The notes under the pieces are model-generated. The model was not told the origin of the DNA. It saw only the letters and a list, made by a program, of their open reading frames with translations, and did no database searches. Below are positions 7,799-15,924 of a DNA stretch of 64,000 bases, piece after piece; positions within the stretch are counted from its first letter, which is position 1; every line of letters starts with the position of its first letter. The stretch lies in NCBI RefSeq assembly GCF_028771845.1, contig NZ_CP118270.1:6386001-6450000 (forward strand), given 5' to 3'. The position numbers were made by a program, and so were the translations under genes. The stretch comes from Paenibacillus marchantiae. Lineage in GTDB: Bacteria > Bacillota > Bacilli > Paenibacillales > Paenibacillaceae.

Positions 7799-8073
7799 TA
7801 CTACCATCTTACCAAAACAAATTTTTTAATCCAGCTATTCTGTTAACTTTGCGTTGTATAATGATAAAAAGGGCGTCAATCCAGCTTCCAAACTTAACCT
7901 TTACATCATATGACAGATCCATAGAAGATTTTAATAACGTCATAAAAAACATTTTATGGGTTTTCATCTCGTATTTTTATTTTGTTTCCTGTATATTTAA
8001 CTACAAACTTTTATGCAATTTATACAAATAGCCATCCCAAGACTTTAACACAATAAAGGAGTGCATTGAAAAA

Positions 8074-9450
8074 GTGTCGACTATAACTAAGGATTCAACT
8101 CAAGTAACTGCCGCAGAGTATGTTCATTCCGTTTACGAATCGGTTATCGCCAGAAATCCACAGGAAAGTGAATTCCATCAGGCTGTCAAAGAGATCCTGG
8201 ACTCGCTTATTCCTGTCATTGCAGCTCACCCGAAATATCGGGAAAATGGCTTGCTTGAACAGCTTGTTGAGCCAGAACGTGTCATTACGTTCCGCGTGCC
8301 TTGGGTAGATGATCAAGGCAAGGTACAAGTAAACCGTGGATTCCGTGTTCAGTTCAACAGCGCAATTGGTCCTTATAAAGGTGGACTTCGTTTCCATCCT
8401 TCCGTTTACTCGGGAATCGTTAAATTCCTTGGATTTGAACAAATTTTCAAGAATGCCCTGACTGGCCTGCCAATCGGCGGTGGTAAAGGTGGTTCCGACT
8501 TCGATCCAAAAGGAAAATCAGATCTGGAAGTCATGCGTTTCACTCAAAGCTTCATGACTGAGCTGTACAAATATATCGGTTCCGATGCGGACGTACCTGC
8601 CGGGGACATCGGTGTAGGTGCACGGGAAATCGGTTATATGTTCGGACAGTACAAACGCATCAGCGGTGGACACGAAGCTGGCGTTCTTACAGGTAAAGGG
8701 CTCCTATACGGAGGAAGTCTTGCACGTAAGGAAGCTACCGGATTCGGATGCGTGTACTTTGTGAAGGAAATGTTGGCATCTAAAGGACTGAGCTTCAAGG
8801 ACAGCACCGTGGTTGTCTCCGGTTCGGGTAATGTATCCATCTATGCCATTCAGAAGGCTCAAGAGCTTGGAGCTAATGTTGTCGCGTGTAGTGACTCTGG
8901 TGGTTATATCTATGACGCTCAAGGAATCAATCTGAATACCGTAAAAAGATTAAAAGAGGTTGATCGTCTGCGGATCAGCGAATATGTCAAAGAGCATCCA
9001 CATGCCGTGTATACCGAAGGCTGTGAAGGCATCTGGTCTATCCCTTGTGATATCGCGCTGCCTTGTGCAACGCAAAATGAAATCGACGAACAGGCTGCTG
9101 CATTGCTCGTGCAAGGCGGAGTTAAAGCGATTGGTGAAGGAGCGAACATGCCTTCCACTCTGGCTGCGATTGACGTTTTCCATAAAGAAGGCGTTCTGTT
9201 TGGACCAGCCAAAGCGGCTAATGCTGGCGGAGTTGCCGTGTCCGCACTTGAAATGTCGCAGAACAGCATGCGGTTGTCCTGGTCATTTGAAGAAGTGGAC
9301 GCCAAGCTGCATGACATTATGTCGAACATCTACACTAGCTGTGTACAGGCAGCGGATGAGTACGGCTGTGCAGGTAACCTGCTTGCCGGAGCGAACATTG
9401 CTGGCTTCCTGAAGGTGGCAGATGCCATGCTTGCGCAAGGTATCGTCTAA
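8074..9450 (+). CDS. gdhA: NADP-type glutamate dehydrogenase
   Basis: The 458-residue enzyme converts 2-oxoglutarate and ammonium to glutamate with NADPH. Length and sequence fit the hexameric NADP-specific class: the RGFRVQFNSAIGPYKGGLRFHPSV block near residues 90-110, the catalytic-lysine region LPIGGGKGGSDFDPKGKSD near 125-140, PAGDIGVGAREIGYMFGQY, and a Rossmann motif VVVSGSGNVSIYAIQKA near residue 245. The start is GTG at 8074, because the TTG seven bases earlier runs into a stop. The AAAGGAG site is 13 bases upstream, slightly far. The 200-base leader contains TATAAT at 7857-7862 without a clear -35. It is monogenic and ends at a strong terminator. Confidence 0.95.
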   Translation: MSTITKDSTQVTAAEYVHSVYESVIARNPQESEFHQAVKEILDSLIPVIAAHPKYRENGLLEQLVEPERVITFRVPWVDDQGKVQVNRGFRVQFNSAIGPYKGGLRFHPSVYSGIVKFLGFEQIFKNALTGLPIGGGKGGSDFDPKGKSDLEVMRFTQSFMTELYKYIGSDADVPAGDIGVGAREIGYMFGQYKRISGGHEAGVLTGKGLLYGGSLARKEATGFGCVYFVKEMLASKGLSFKDSTVVVSGSGNVSIYAIQKAQELGANVVACSDSGGYIYDAQGINLNTVKRLKEVDRLRISEYVKEHPHAVYTEGCEGIWSIPCDIALPCATQNEIDEQAAALLVQGGVKAIGEGANMPSTLAAIDVFHKEGVLFGPAKAANAGGVAVSALEMSQNSMRLSWSFEEVDAKLHDIMSNIYTSCVQAADEYGCAGNLLAGANIAGFLKVADAMLAQGIV

Positions 9451-9485
9451 TTCTAATTGTGTTACAGTTGTTAACTAACTAAATA

Positions 9486-9517
9486 AACCGCCTTCCATCA
9501 CGGGAGGCGGTTATTTT
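9486..9517 (+). terminator. Intrinsic terminator of gdhA
   Basis: AACCGCCTTCC (9486-9496) pairs with GGGAGGCGGTT (9502-9512) over a 5-base loop, followed by ATTTT. Confidence 0.85.
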
Positions 9518-9660
9518 ACATTCCTACCTGTCATTTATGGAGTCTAATCCGGTATCAGGATCGCCATGTGATCCATATCGGAATTGATCGAAATCCAGTG
9601 TAATGGTAAAGTTGTACTGACCTTAAAATAGCATTTTTTTTAATTAAAGGAAGTGTATAA

Positions 9661-10515
9661 ATGACTAATCAAGCATTCAGTAGCAATCAGGCTACTCTGC
9701 ATTTAAGCGCAGACTGTGAGCAATGTTTTGGTCTATGCTGTGTCGCCTTGCCCTATGGCAAATCCTCAGACTTTGCTTTTGATAAATCCAGCGGTACTCC
9801 CTGTTCCAATCTTCGTACCGATAACCGCTGTGGCATCCATACACAGCTGCGACAGAAAGGGTTCAAGGGCTGCACAGTCTACGATTGTTTCGGAGCTGGT
9901 CAGAAACTATCACAAATTACATATGCGGGCAAGGATTGGCGTAATCATCCGGAATCAGCTGCTGAAATGTTCGATTGCTTGCCTGTCATGAAGCAGCTTC
10001 ATGAGATGATGAACTACATCAATGAAATGCTACAGCTGCCGGAAACATCATCCATCCATGCCGCGTTGAAGGACGTATATCGGGAAACGGAACGACTGAC
10101 CGATCTGGAGCCATCTGCCATATTACGTCTCGATATTCCCGCACATCGGGCGGTGGTGAACGAACTGCTTGTACAGGCTAGCGAGATGGTGCGGGCAAAG
10201 GTCCCAGCTTCGGGTAAGGAGCCTTCCAAATCGAAGACCAAAAAGCGTATCGGAAGAGACTTTCTGGGTGCCAATCTAAAAGGAGCTGACCTTCGGGGAG
10301 CGAGCTTCAGAGGTGCATTAATGATAGCGGCTGACCTACGAAACGCAGATATGAGAAAGACCGATCTAATTGGGGCTGACTTGCGGGATGCGAATCTGGG
10401 TGGAGCGGATCTGAGAGGCAGCATCTTTCTGACGCAATCCCAGCTCAACTCGGCAAAAGGCAGTGCAGATACCAAGTTGCCGGATCATTTAAACATTCCC
10501 TCACACTGGCTGTAG
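9661..10515 (+). CDS. Cysteine-cluster (YkgJ-like) plus pentapeptide-repeat protein
   Basis: The 284-residue product joins two parts. Residues 15-80 hold a dense cysteine cluster, CEQCFGLCC ... PCSNL ... RCGIH ... GCTVYDCFGAG, which resembles the Zn/Fe-chelating YkgJ family and probably binds a metal or Fe-S cofactor. Residues 190-265 are pentapeptide repeats A(D/N)LxG (GANLKGADLRGASFRGALMI ... GADLRGSIF) that form a right-handed beta-helix. A helical linker of about 110 residues connects them. Pentapeptide proteins of the Qnr/MfpA type protect gyrase by DNA mimicry, but the single short repeat block here does not prove that role. AAAGGAAG precedes the ATG. Confidence 0.8.
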   Translation: MTNQAFSSNQATLHLSADCEQCFGLCCVALPYGKSSDFAFDKSSGTPCSNLRTDNRCGIHTQLRQKGFKGCTVYDCFGAGQKLSQITYAGKDWRNHPESAAEMFDCLPVMKQLHEMMNYINEMLQLPETSSIHAALKDVYRETERLTDLEPSAILRLDIPAHRAVVNELLVQASEMVRAKVPASGKEPSKSKTKKRIGRDFLGANLKGADLRGASFRGALMIAADLRNADMRKTDLIGADLRDANLGGADLRGSIFLTQSQLNSAKGSADTKLPDHLNIPSHWL

Positions 10516-10595
10516 GGAAGACTACCCCAAGATGAAGTATGAATTATGAATGAATATGAATAAACCATGAATATGCACTGATTCGTTTGTACAAC

Positions 10596-10633
10596 AAATA
10601 GCTCGTCCCTCTTTTTAGAAGGACGAGCTATTT
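10596..10633. terminator. Bidirectional terminator between convergent genes
   Basis: AAATAGCTCGTCC (10596-10608) pairs perfectly with GGACGAGCTATTT (10621-10633). It lies between the convergent pentapeptide and ddh genes and can serve both strands. Confidence 0.8.
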
Positions 10634-10695
10634 GTGTTGTATTACATTTTAGATATAAAAGTCAGGACTTGCAACTGCGGTAATGAATTAACGGA

Positions 10696-11673
10696 CTACA
10701 GCAAGTCGCGGCGAAGGTCCTCAGCCGATTTAGGAGACAGGTGACCGAGTGGGATATCAAATACTGTCTTAGCCCCTTTGTGTCCTTCCAGACTCAAACG
10801 TTGTGCGGCTCTTGCATAAGCCACCAGTACACTTGCGGTAAATTCAGGATTGCTGTCGAGCTTCAGACCAAACTCAATAATTTGTTTCTGGCCTGCACCT
10901 GTAACTCCACTACGAATGACAAATCCACCGTGCGGCATGCCTTCATGCTCAGCCTTCAATTGCTCTTCAGTAATAAACGTTACCGTTGTATCGTAATCCG
11001 AGAAATAGTTAGGCATAGATACAATCGTTTCACGAATCTCGTCCTGATTTGCACCAGCTTCTGCAACTACGTAGCATTGACGCAGATGCTTTTCACGTGT
11101 GGTCAATTCTGGGGTCTCCCCAGCACGAATGCTGTTGATTACTTCTTCAACAGGTACAGTGTATTGCACACCAGCCTTAACGCCAGGAACACGACGGATG
11201 GCATCGGAGTGACCTTGGCTTACTCCTTTACCCCAGAACGTGTACTCTTTACCTTCTGGCAGGATCGATTGAGCAAGCAGTCGGTTCATGGAGAACAAGC
11301 CTGGGTCCCAACCTGTGGAAATGACGCTCACGTGGCCACCTTGCTCTGCCGCAGCGTTAACTTCTTTATAGAATTCAGGGATTTTGGCATGTGTATCGAA
11401 GCTATCCACCGTATTGAACAATTTAGCAATTGCAGGTGTCTGCTCCGGAAGATCGGTTGCCGAACCTCCACACAGAATCATCACATCAATTTTGCCTATG
11501 TATTGCTCAGCAGCAGAGATATGTTCGAAACGAACCTCTGTACCTTCTGCAACCATCTGCTCCGGGTTACGACGTGTAAATACAGCAACAAGCTCCATAT
11601 CCGGGTTTTGAGTAATAGCTTTCTCTACACCTTTGCCCAGATTTCCGTAACCTACGATACCAACTTTGACCAT
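10696..11673 (-). CDS. ddh: meso-Diaminopimelate D-dehydrogenase
   Basis: The 325-residue enzyme makes meso-diaminopimelate from tetrahydrodipicolinate, NADPH and ammonium in one step, for lysine and peptidoglycan. The N-terminal Rossmann motif KVGIVGYGNLGKGVEKA, VAVFTRRNPEQ, the CGGSATDLPEQ and STGWDPGLFS segments and the GKGVSQGHSDAIRRVPGVK block are all characteristic of DapDH. The start is the ATG at 11673 after AGGAGAGG; a TTG two codons upstream is in frame but closer to the site. It stands alone and has its own promoter. Presence of ddh beside a normal dap pathway is common in Paenibacillus-type genomes. Confidence 0.93.
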   Translation of the reverse strand: MVKVGIVGYGNLGKGVEKAITQNPDMELVAVFTRRNPEQMVAEGTEVRFEHISAAEQYIGKIDVMILCGGSATDLPEQTPAIAKLFNTVDSFDTHAKIPEFYKEVNAAAEQGGHVSVISTGWDPGLFSMNRLLAQSILPEGKEYTFWGKGVSQGHSDAIRRVPGVKAGVQYTVPVEEVINSIRAGETPELTTREKHLRQCYVVAEAGANQDEIRETIVSMPNYFSDYDTTVTFITEEQLKAEHEGMPHGGFVIRSGVTGAGQKQIIEFGLKLDSNPEFTASVLVAYARAAQRLSLEGHKGAKTVFDIPLGHLSPKSAEDLRRDLL

Positions 11674-11717
11674 GTTCAATCCTCTCCTGTCTTCATCTAT
11701 AGTTGCCTACTTTATCT

Positions 11718-11745
11718 AGTATAATGATATAACATAACATGTAAA
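11718..11745 (-). promoter_or_regulatory. Sigma-A promoter of ddh
   Basis: On the minus strand TTTACA (complement of 11740-11745), 16 bases, then TATACT (complement of 11718-11723), 45 bases before the ddh start. Confidence 0.65.
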
Positions 11746-11775
11746 TTGTCAGGTTTCCAGTTTGAAATAAAAATA

Positions 11776-11797
11776 CCTTGCATGCAGAGCAGCAAGG
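11776..11797 (-). terminator. Weak terminator after the hydrolase/small-protein pair
   Basis: CCTTGC (11776-11781) pairs with GCAAGG (11792-11797). The minus-strand tail is TATTTTTATTT. It lies about 20 bases past the small gene's stop. Confidence 0.55.
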
Positions 11798-11817
11798 CCT
11801 GATATATTCCTTTTATT

Positions 11818-11964
11818 CTAATCACGTCCAACCGAATGGATAAAAGGTATGGCATCCACGGAAGAAGTAGCAAACAAGACGGAAACGGACAATACCGTTA
11901 GAGACAACAGACAACTTGCCAGGAGTAAGGAAAGGAATCTTGAAGCGGTTCTGATCTTTTTCAT
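11818..11964 (-). CDS. 48-residue signal-peptide-like small protein
   Basis: The frame starts at the ATG at 11964 with GAGGAGGTAGG directly upstream, a very strong site; an in-frame ATG at 12018 overlaps the hydrolase stop (ATGA) but has a weak site. The product has a basic N-terminus (MKKIRTASR), a hydrophobic core (LSLLLASCLLSLTVLSVSVLFA) and a short tail ATSSVDAIPFIHSVGRD. It could be a single-span membrane peptide or a secreted pro-peptide cleaved after the FATSS or VDA region. I do not recognise it. It follows the membrane-anchored hydrolase in the same transcript. Confidence 0.55.
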   Translation of the reverse strand: MKKIRTASRFLSLLLASCLLSLTVLSVSVLFATSSVDAIPFIHSVGRD

Positions 11965-12014
11965 CCATCCTACCTCCTCATCCTGTTTGCTATATTTTGG
12001 CTGGATTATGTTCT

Positions 12015-13001
12015 TCATAGTTCACCGGACCGCCTCACCAACTCCAAAATTTCATTGGCGACAATATCCGGCTGACTGTTATGAATATCGTGTTTGGCGT
12101 GTGCCACAGTGACCTGTGTTCCTTGACTGGACCATGAAGCAAAATCGGCTTGATCTGCCTGCCATGCCCGGCTGCCTTCGCTCGGTTTCTCTGAACCGGC
12201 CGTCAGAATGGTTAGCGGGAAGGAGAATTCCTTTTTATGCTCCAAGATATGGGCTGCGTTCGTCTTGGAATTGCGCATCTCTCCAATCACGTTGTCATTG
12301 TAAGCATGCTTGAGTGTGGATATGGTGGCTGCCTTTCTCATTGACTCCGTAACGAGATCCGGGTTAACGACCAAAGATTCGGTTAACCGATCCGAATGCA
12401 GCAATGTCCGCACAATTCCTGTTTTCACCAGAAGACGGGCTGAATCGAAATACCAATCCGATTGCTCCATAGCCACAGTGCTGTAATATTCGGGACTTCC
12501 TCCATCAATCATGACCATGCCAGCTACCTCATCGGGGTACATTTGTGCGAATCGCACGGTCTCCAGCGATCCGAGAGAATGACCTACCATGATATACGGC
12601 GGACGTTGGCCGGATACTCGCAGCAATTGATGGATTTCCTCTGTAATGGTATCGATATCACGTGGCCGATCCGTATAATCGCTATACCCGTAACCGAACC
12701 GATCATACACCGCAATTTTCACCTGGGATTTCAACTTGTTATATAGCGGGCTGAAATCAACATACGGATTGGGCGTACCCCAGCCTGAAGCGAGAACAAC
12801 TGTCGCATTTCCTCTTCCCGTTGTATAGAGATGCATGTTACGTCCGCTCACCTCATACATCTTGCCTGGTGCAGTATAAGATTTCATGTCCTGTGTCGAC
12901 TGATACGCCTCGTACGCGGTTCCTGCCAGCAGCAGAAGTCCTGTTGCCAGCATCAGGCCCCCCAGCCCCTTCAAACCTCTCCGTAACCCCTTCTTCATCA
13001 T
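12015..13001 (-). CDS. Membrane-anchored alpha/beta hydrolase
   Basis: The 328-residue protein has a basic N-terminus followed by one hydrophobic segment (LGGLMLATGLLLLAGTAYEAY, residues 13-33), so it is probably anchored with the catalytic domain outside. The alpha/beta hydrolase core shows VVLASGWGTPNPY (oxyanion loop), YDRFGYGYSDY, and the nucleophile elbow VGHSLGSLE near residue 146. A late His in AHAKHDIHNSQPD likely completes the triad. The ribosome site is GGGGTAG before MM. Homologues are annotated only as hydrolases. The small signal-peptide-like gene downstream is probably co-transcribed. Confidence 0.8.
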   Translation of the reverse strand: MMKKGLRRGLKGLGGLMLATGLLLLAGTAYEAYQSTQDMKSYTAPGKMYEVSGRNMHLYTTGRGNATVVLASGWGTPNPYVDFSPLYNKLKSQVKIAVYDRFGYGYSDYTDRPRDIDTITEEIHQLLRVSGQRPPYIMVGHSLGSLETVRFAQMYPDEVAGMVMIDGGSPEYYSTVAMEQSDWYFDSARLLVKTGIVRTLLHSDRLTESLVVNPDLVTESMRKAATISTLKHAYNDNVIGEMRNSKTNAAHILEHKKEFSFPLTILTAGSEKPSEGSRAWQADQADFASWSSQGTQVTVAHAKHDIHNSQPDIVANEILELVRRSGEL

Positions 13002-13189
13002 TCTCTACCCCTTACCCGGCTCTTCTTCTATATGTATTCTTCAATCTTACCCAAGTACGGATGGAAACGGAACGATCCCGGGTCCAGTTCTTTCCCCAAC
13101 CTAAGTCTAGTTCCACCCCTACCCGCAGTATGAAAAATACGATTGAGACCTGTACCAAAGGGAAGATAATCATATAGACAACGTAAAAT

Positions 13190-13227
13190 AACCGCAAATT
13201 CCCGATAACGGAAACCTGCGGTTTGGA
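13190..13227 (-). terminator. Terminator-like hairpin after exonuclease III
   Basis: AACCGCA (13190-13196) pairs with TGCGGTT (13217-13223). On the minus strand the hairpin ends in TTATTTTA. The loop is long (20 bases). The rest of 13002-13268 shows no gene. Confidence 0.5.
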
Positions 13228-13268
13228 TGATATTCATTTTGTAAAAAGCCAAATAAACCCTCTGCAAT

Positions 13269-14024
13269 CTACAATTGCAACGTGAGACCCACCGGGCAAT
13301 GATCACTGCCCATGACATGGCAATCAATATGCGCCTCTGACACCTTCGGAGCCAGCTGATTGGACACAAGAAAATAATCGATCCGCCATCCAACATTACG
13401 CTCTCTTACCTTGGGCATGTACGACCACCAACTGAACACATCCGTGCGATCCGGGTACAGATGACGGAAGCTATCCACATATCCGGCAGCCAGCAGATCG
13501 GTCATTTTGCCTCGCTCTTCCAGCGTGAATCCCGAGTTGCCCAGATTCGGCTTCGGATTCTTCAGGTCGATCTCCTGATGGGCTACATTCAGGTCACCAC
13601 ATACGATAACCGGCTTGGTCTGCTCCAATTGCAGCACGTACCCTCTGAACCGATCCTCCCATTCCAAACGGTAAGGAAGTCTGGTCAGATCCCGCTTCGC
13701 ATTGGGGGTATATACGTTGATTAGATAAAAATGATCAAACTCCAGCGTAATCATTCGGCCTTCCGGTTCACTATCTTCCTCTATCCCGTACCAGACAGAT
13801 AGCGGCTTGATCCGGGTAAATATGGCTGTGCCGGAGTATCCTTTTTTGACAGCATAATTCCAGTATTGATATACGTCTTCACCCAGATCCATTTCGATCT
13901 GTCCTGCCTGCAGCTTGGTCTCCTGCACACAGAAAATATCGGCCTGACTCTCGTTATAATAATCCATGAATCCTTTGGTAACACATGCCCGCAATCCATT
14001 CACATTCCAGGACACCAGCTTCAT
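13269..14024 (-). CDS. xthA: Exodeoxyribonuclease III (AP endonuclease)
   Basis: The 251-residue enzyme belongs to the ExoIII/APE1 family of Mg-dependent AP endonucleases in base excision repair. All catalytic blocks are visible: KLVSWNVNGLRA (metal Asn), VQETKLQ (metal Glu), YTPNAKRDL, VCGDLNVAHQEIDL (Asp/Asn pair), NVGWRIDYFLVS and the terminal GSDHCPVGL with the catalytic His. Length is as expected for ExoA/XthA. The ATG follows GAGGAG. It is a single gene; no LexA box was seen upstream. Confidence 0.95.
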   Translation of the reverse strand: MKLVSWNVNGLRACVTKGFMDYYNESQADIFCVQETKLQAGQIEMDLGEDVYQYWNYAVKKGYSGTAIFTRIKPLSVWYGIEEDSEPEGRMITLEFDHFYLINVYTPNAKRDLTRLPYRLEWEDRFRGYVLQLEQTKPVIVCGDLNVAHQEIDLKNPKPNLGNSGFTLEERGKMTDLLAAGYVDSFRHLYPDRTDVFSWWSYMPKVRERNVGWRIDYFLVSNQLAPKVSEAHIDCHVMGSDHCPVGLTLQL

Positions 14025-14129
14025 ATCCTCATCTCCTCACATCTCCCCAATATAGCATGGGCGAATTCGGAAGGACAAGCTGAGGTGTGACGATATCCAA
14101 ACAGAATGAGGGCTTCCTAAGCTATATGC

Positions 14130-14864
14130 TCACTGATACAACCAGGATAATGCTTCGGGCAGATGCTTGGCAAAAAACAAAAGATCATGTGTCCCGCCCT
14201 CTTCCTCCACGTAATTCAGCCGCTCGGCAGGATAACCCTGGGCCAAAATCATGCGACACGCAGAACGTGTATTTTCCAACATTTGTGCTTGGGCATTAAC
14301 CTTGTACACACCTTCCAGACTCCCAACATACATATACAGCTTCAACCCGTGGCGTTCAGCCCAGGAATAGTCACTCATATAATCGAGGAAACCTTCATAC
14401 CACATAGAGGCCGATAACGCCCCAACCTTTCCAAAGATATGAGGGAATTCCATCGCCGCAAACAGAGAGATCAGCCCACCGAGCGAACAGCCAAGTATAC
14501 CTGTATTCTCTGAATCTGCAAGAGTACGGTAAGACGAGTCCACATACGGTTTCAGCTGCTCAGTGATCGCCTTCAGATATATGCTTCCCTGACCGCCAAA
14601 GGCCGAAAAGGATGCATGCAGCGCTGGTACAGGCCATGGCGTGTAGTCATCGTTGCGATTGTGAGGTTCAATACCAACCAAAATCAATTCAGGCAGTTTT
14701 CCGGAGCGAAAAGAATGATCCAGCAGATTGCTACAGGCTTTGGCTACCGCACCTCCATCCTGAATATAAACGACCGGGTAATGACGATCTCCCTTTGTGT
14801 AAGATGGCGGAAGCAGCAGATGGAGCGTCCAGCCATTAACCGACTCTTGTACCCATTTACTCAT
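14130..14864 (-). CDS. Siderophore esterase (YbbA-like, enterochelin esterase family)
   Basis: The 244-residue serine esterase belongs to the putative esterase family that includes Fes, BesA and YbbA. It shows PVVYIQDGG near the N-terminus, the nucleophile elbow GILGCSLGGLIS, and a C-terminal EEEGGTHDLLFF with the catalytic His. The start is the ATG at 14864, preceded by GGAGGGAAGGG; the frame runs 42 codons further into the permease-gene end without a site. It is last in the operon after two FecCD permeases, 37 bases away, exactly where ybbA lies in the Bacillus feuABC-ybbA operon. It probably hydrolyses the imported ferric trilactone siderophore to release iron. Confidence 0.85.
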   Translation of the reverse strand: MSKWVQESVNGWTLHLLLPPSYTKGDRHYPVVYIQDGGAVAKACSNLLDHSFRSGKLPELILVGIEPHNRNDDYTPWPVPALHASFSAFGGQGSIYLKAITEQLKPYVDSSYRTLADSENTGILGCSLGGLISLFAAMEFPHIFGKVGALSASMWYEGFLDYMSDYSWAERHGLKLYMYVGSLEGVYKVNAQAQMLENTRSACRMILAQGYPAERLNYVEEEGGTHDLLFFAKHLPEALSWLYQ

Positions 14865-14901
14865 GTATGGAACCCTTCCCTCCTGTTTCAAATCTGGCTT
14901 G

Positions 14902-15924
14902 TTACATCCTGTTTTTAAGCAGTAAAAAGATGAAATAAGGAACGCCAATAATGGAGATGACGATGCCCACAGGCAGTTCTGCCGGGGCAAATACCGTTTT
15001 GCCGATCAAATCACCTACAACAACCATCGCCATGCCGACCAAACCGGATATTGGAATGACCCGTTTATGGTGAAGCCCCACCAGCCGCCGTGCAATATGA
15101 GGAGCGATTAACCCAACAAATCCGATACTCCCGGAAACGGCAACACAGGCACTGACGAGTCCAACACTGCCCAGTAACAATATTTTTCTCTCCCGATGAA
15201 CATCTACACCGAGTCCCATGCTGCTGGCCTCCTGCAGCTGCATGACATCCAGCACACGGGATTTAGCCCAAAGCAATGGAATCAGCAGGACCAGCCATGG
15301 AATCATCGCCGATATGTATCGCCAGTTGGCATTATAAATGCTGCCTGTCAGCCAGACGGTAGCCATCTCAAAATCGGACGGGTTCATCTTTAGGGAAAGA
15401 TAAAGCGTAATTGCACTAAAACCTGAACCGATGGCAATCCCGACCAGAATGAGCCTTTGGGAATCCAACTGTCCGCGCTCCTGAGCAAACCACAAGATGA
15501 GAATAACTGCGGTTAATCCACCCACCAGGCCAAACAGCGGCATCGCCATAACGGACAACCATCCTGTACCCGTTATGGACCCGTGAAACAGAAGCATAAA
15601 GAGCACCATTGCTGTTCCAGCACCTGCGTTAATACCAAGCATGCCGGGGTCAGCAAGCGGATTGCGCGCAATACCCTGAATTACAGCTCCGGCAATCCCG
15701 AGTCCCAGGCCAAGCAGTAATGCAATGACAATTCGCGGTAGCCTGAAATCAAAAATGACCAGATCATGCTCATGGACAGGGTCCAGCCGTAATAACGTTT
15801 TGACCACATCCATCACCGATATGTCAAACGCACCGTTAGTCAAACTGATATAAACGGCTGCTGCAATGATTATTGAACTTATGAAAATGACGGCCCATAA
15901 TCTTCCCCGCTGCGGTTCAGGCAT
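14902..15924 (-). CDS. Iron-siderophore ABC permease (FecCD family, FeuC-like)
   Basis: The 340-residue integral membrane protein of the FecCD/BtuC family has about nine or ten helices. The family signatures RLPRIVIALLLGLGLGIAGAVIQGIARNPLADP (first cytoplasmic loop) and IGFVGLIAPHIARRLVG (ATPase coupling helix) are clear. GGAGGGGG precedes the ATG, and the gene overlaps the upstream permease by 8 bases, so it is translationally coupled. With the second permease it forms the heterodimeric channel. No ATPase gene is present, so a shared ATPase such as a YusV/FhuC homologue elsewhere is expected, as in Bacillus feu. Confidence 0.92.
   Translation of the reverse strand: MPEPQRGRLWAVIFISSIIIAAAVYISLTNGAFDISVMDVVKTLLRLDPVHEHDLVIFDFRLPRIVIALLLGLGLGIAGAVIQGIARNPLADPGMLGINAGAGTAMVLFMLLFHGSITGTGWLSVMAMPLFGLVGGLTAVILILWFAQERGQLDSQRLILVGIAIGSGFSAITLYLSLKMNPSDFEMATVWLTGSIYNANWRYISAMIPWLVLLIPLLWAKSRVLDVMQLQEASSMGLGVDVHRERKILLLGSVGLVSACVAVSGSIGFVGLIAPHIARRLVGLHHKRVIPISGLVGMAMVVVGDLIGKTVFAPAELPVGIVISIIGVPYFIFLLLKNRM

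Noticed and set aside
7849..8031. 60-residue plus-strand frame before gdhA
   Set aside because: No ribosome site, AT-rich composition, and it overlaps the likely promoter (TATAAT at 7857); treated as gdhA leader.
10741..11724. Plus-strand 327-residue open frame
   Set aside because: It is entirely antisense to ddh, has cysteine-rich low-quality sequence and no ribosome site; ddh motifs are clear on the other strand.
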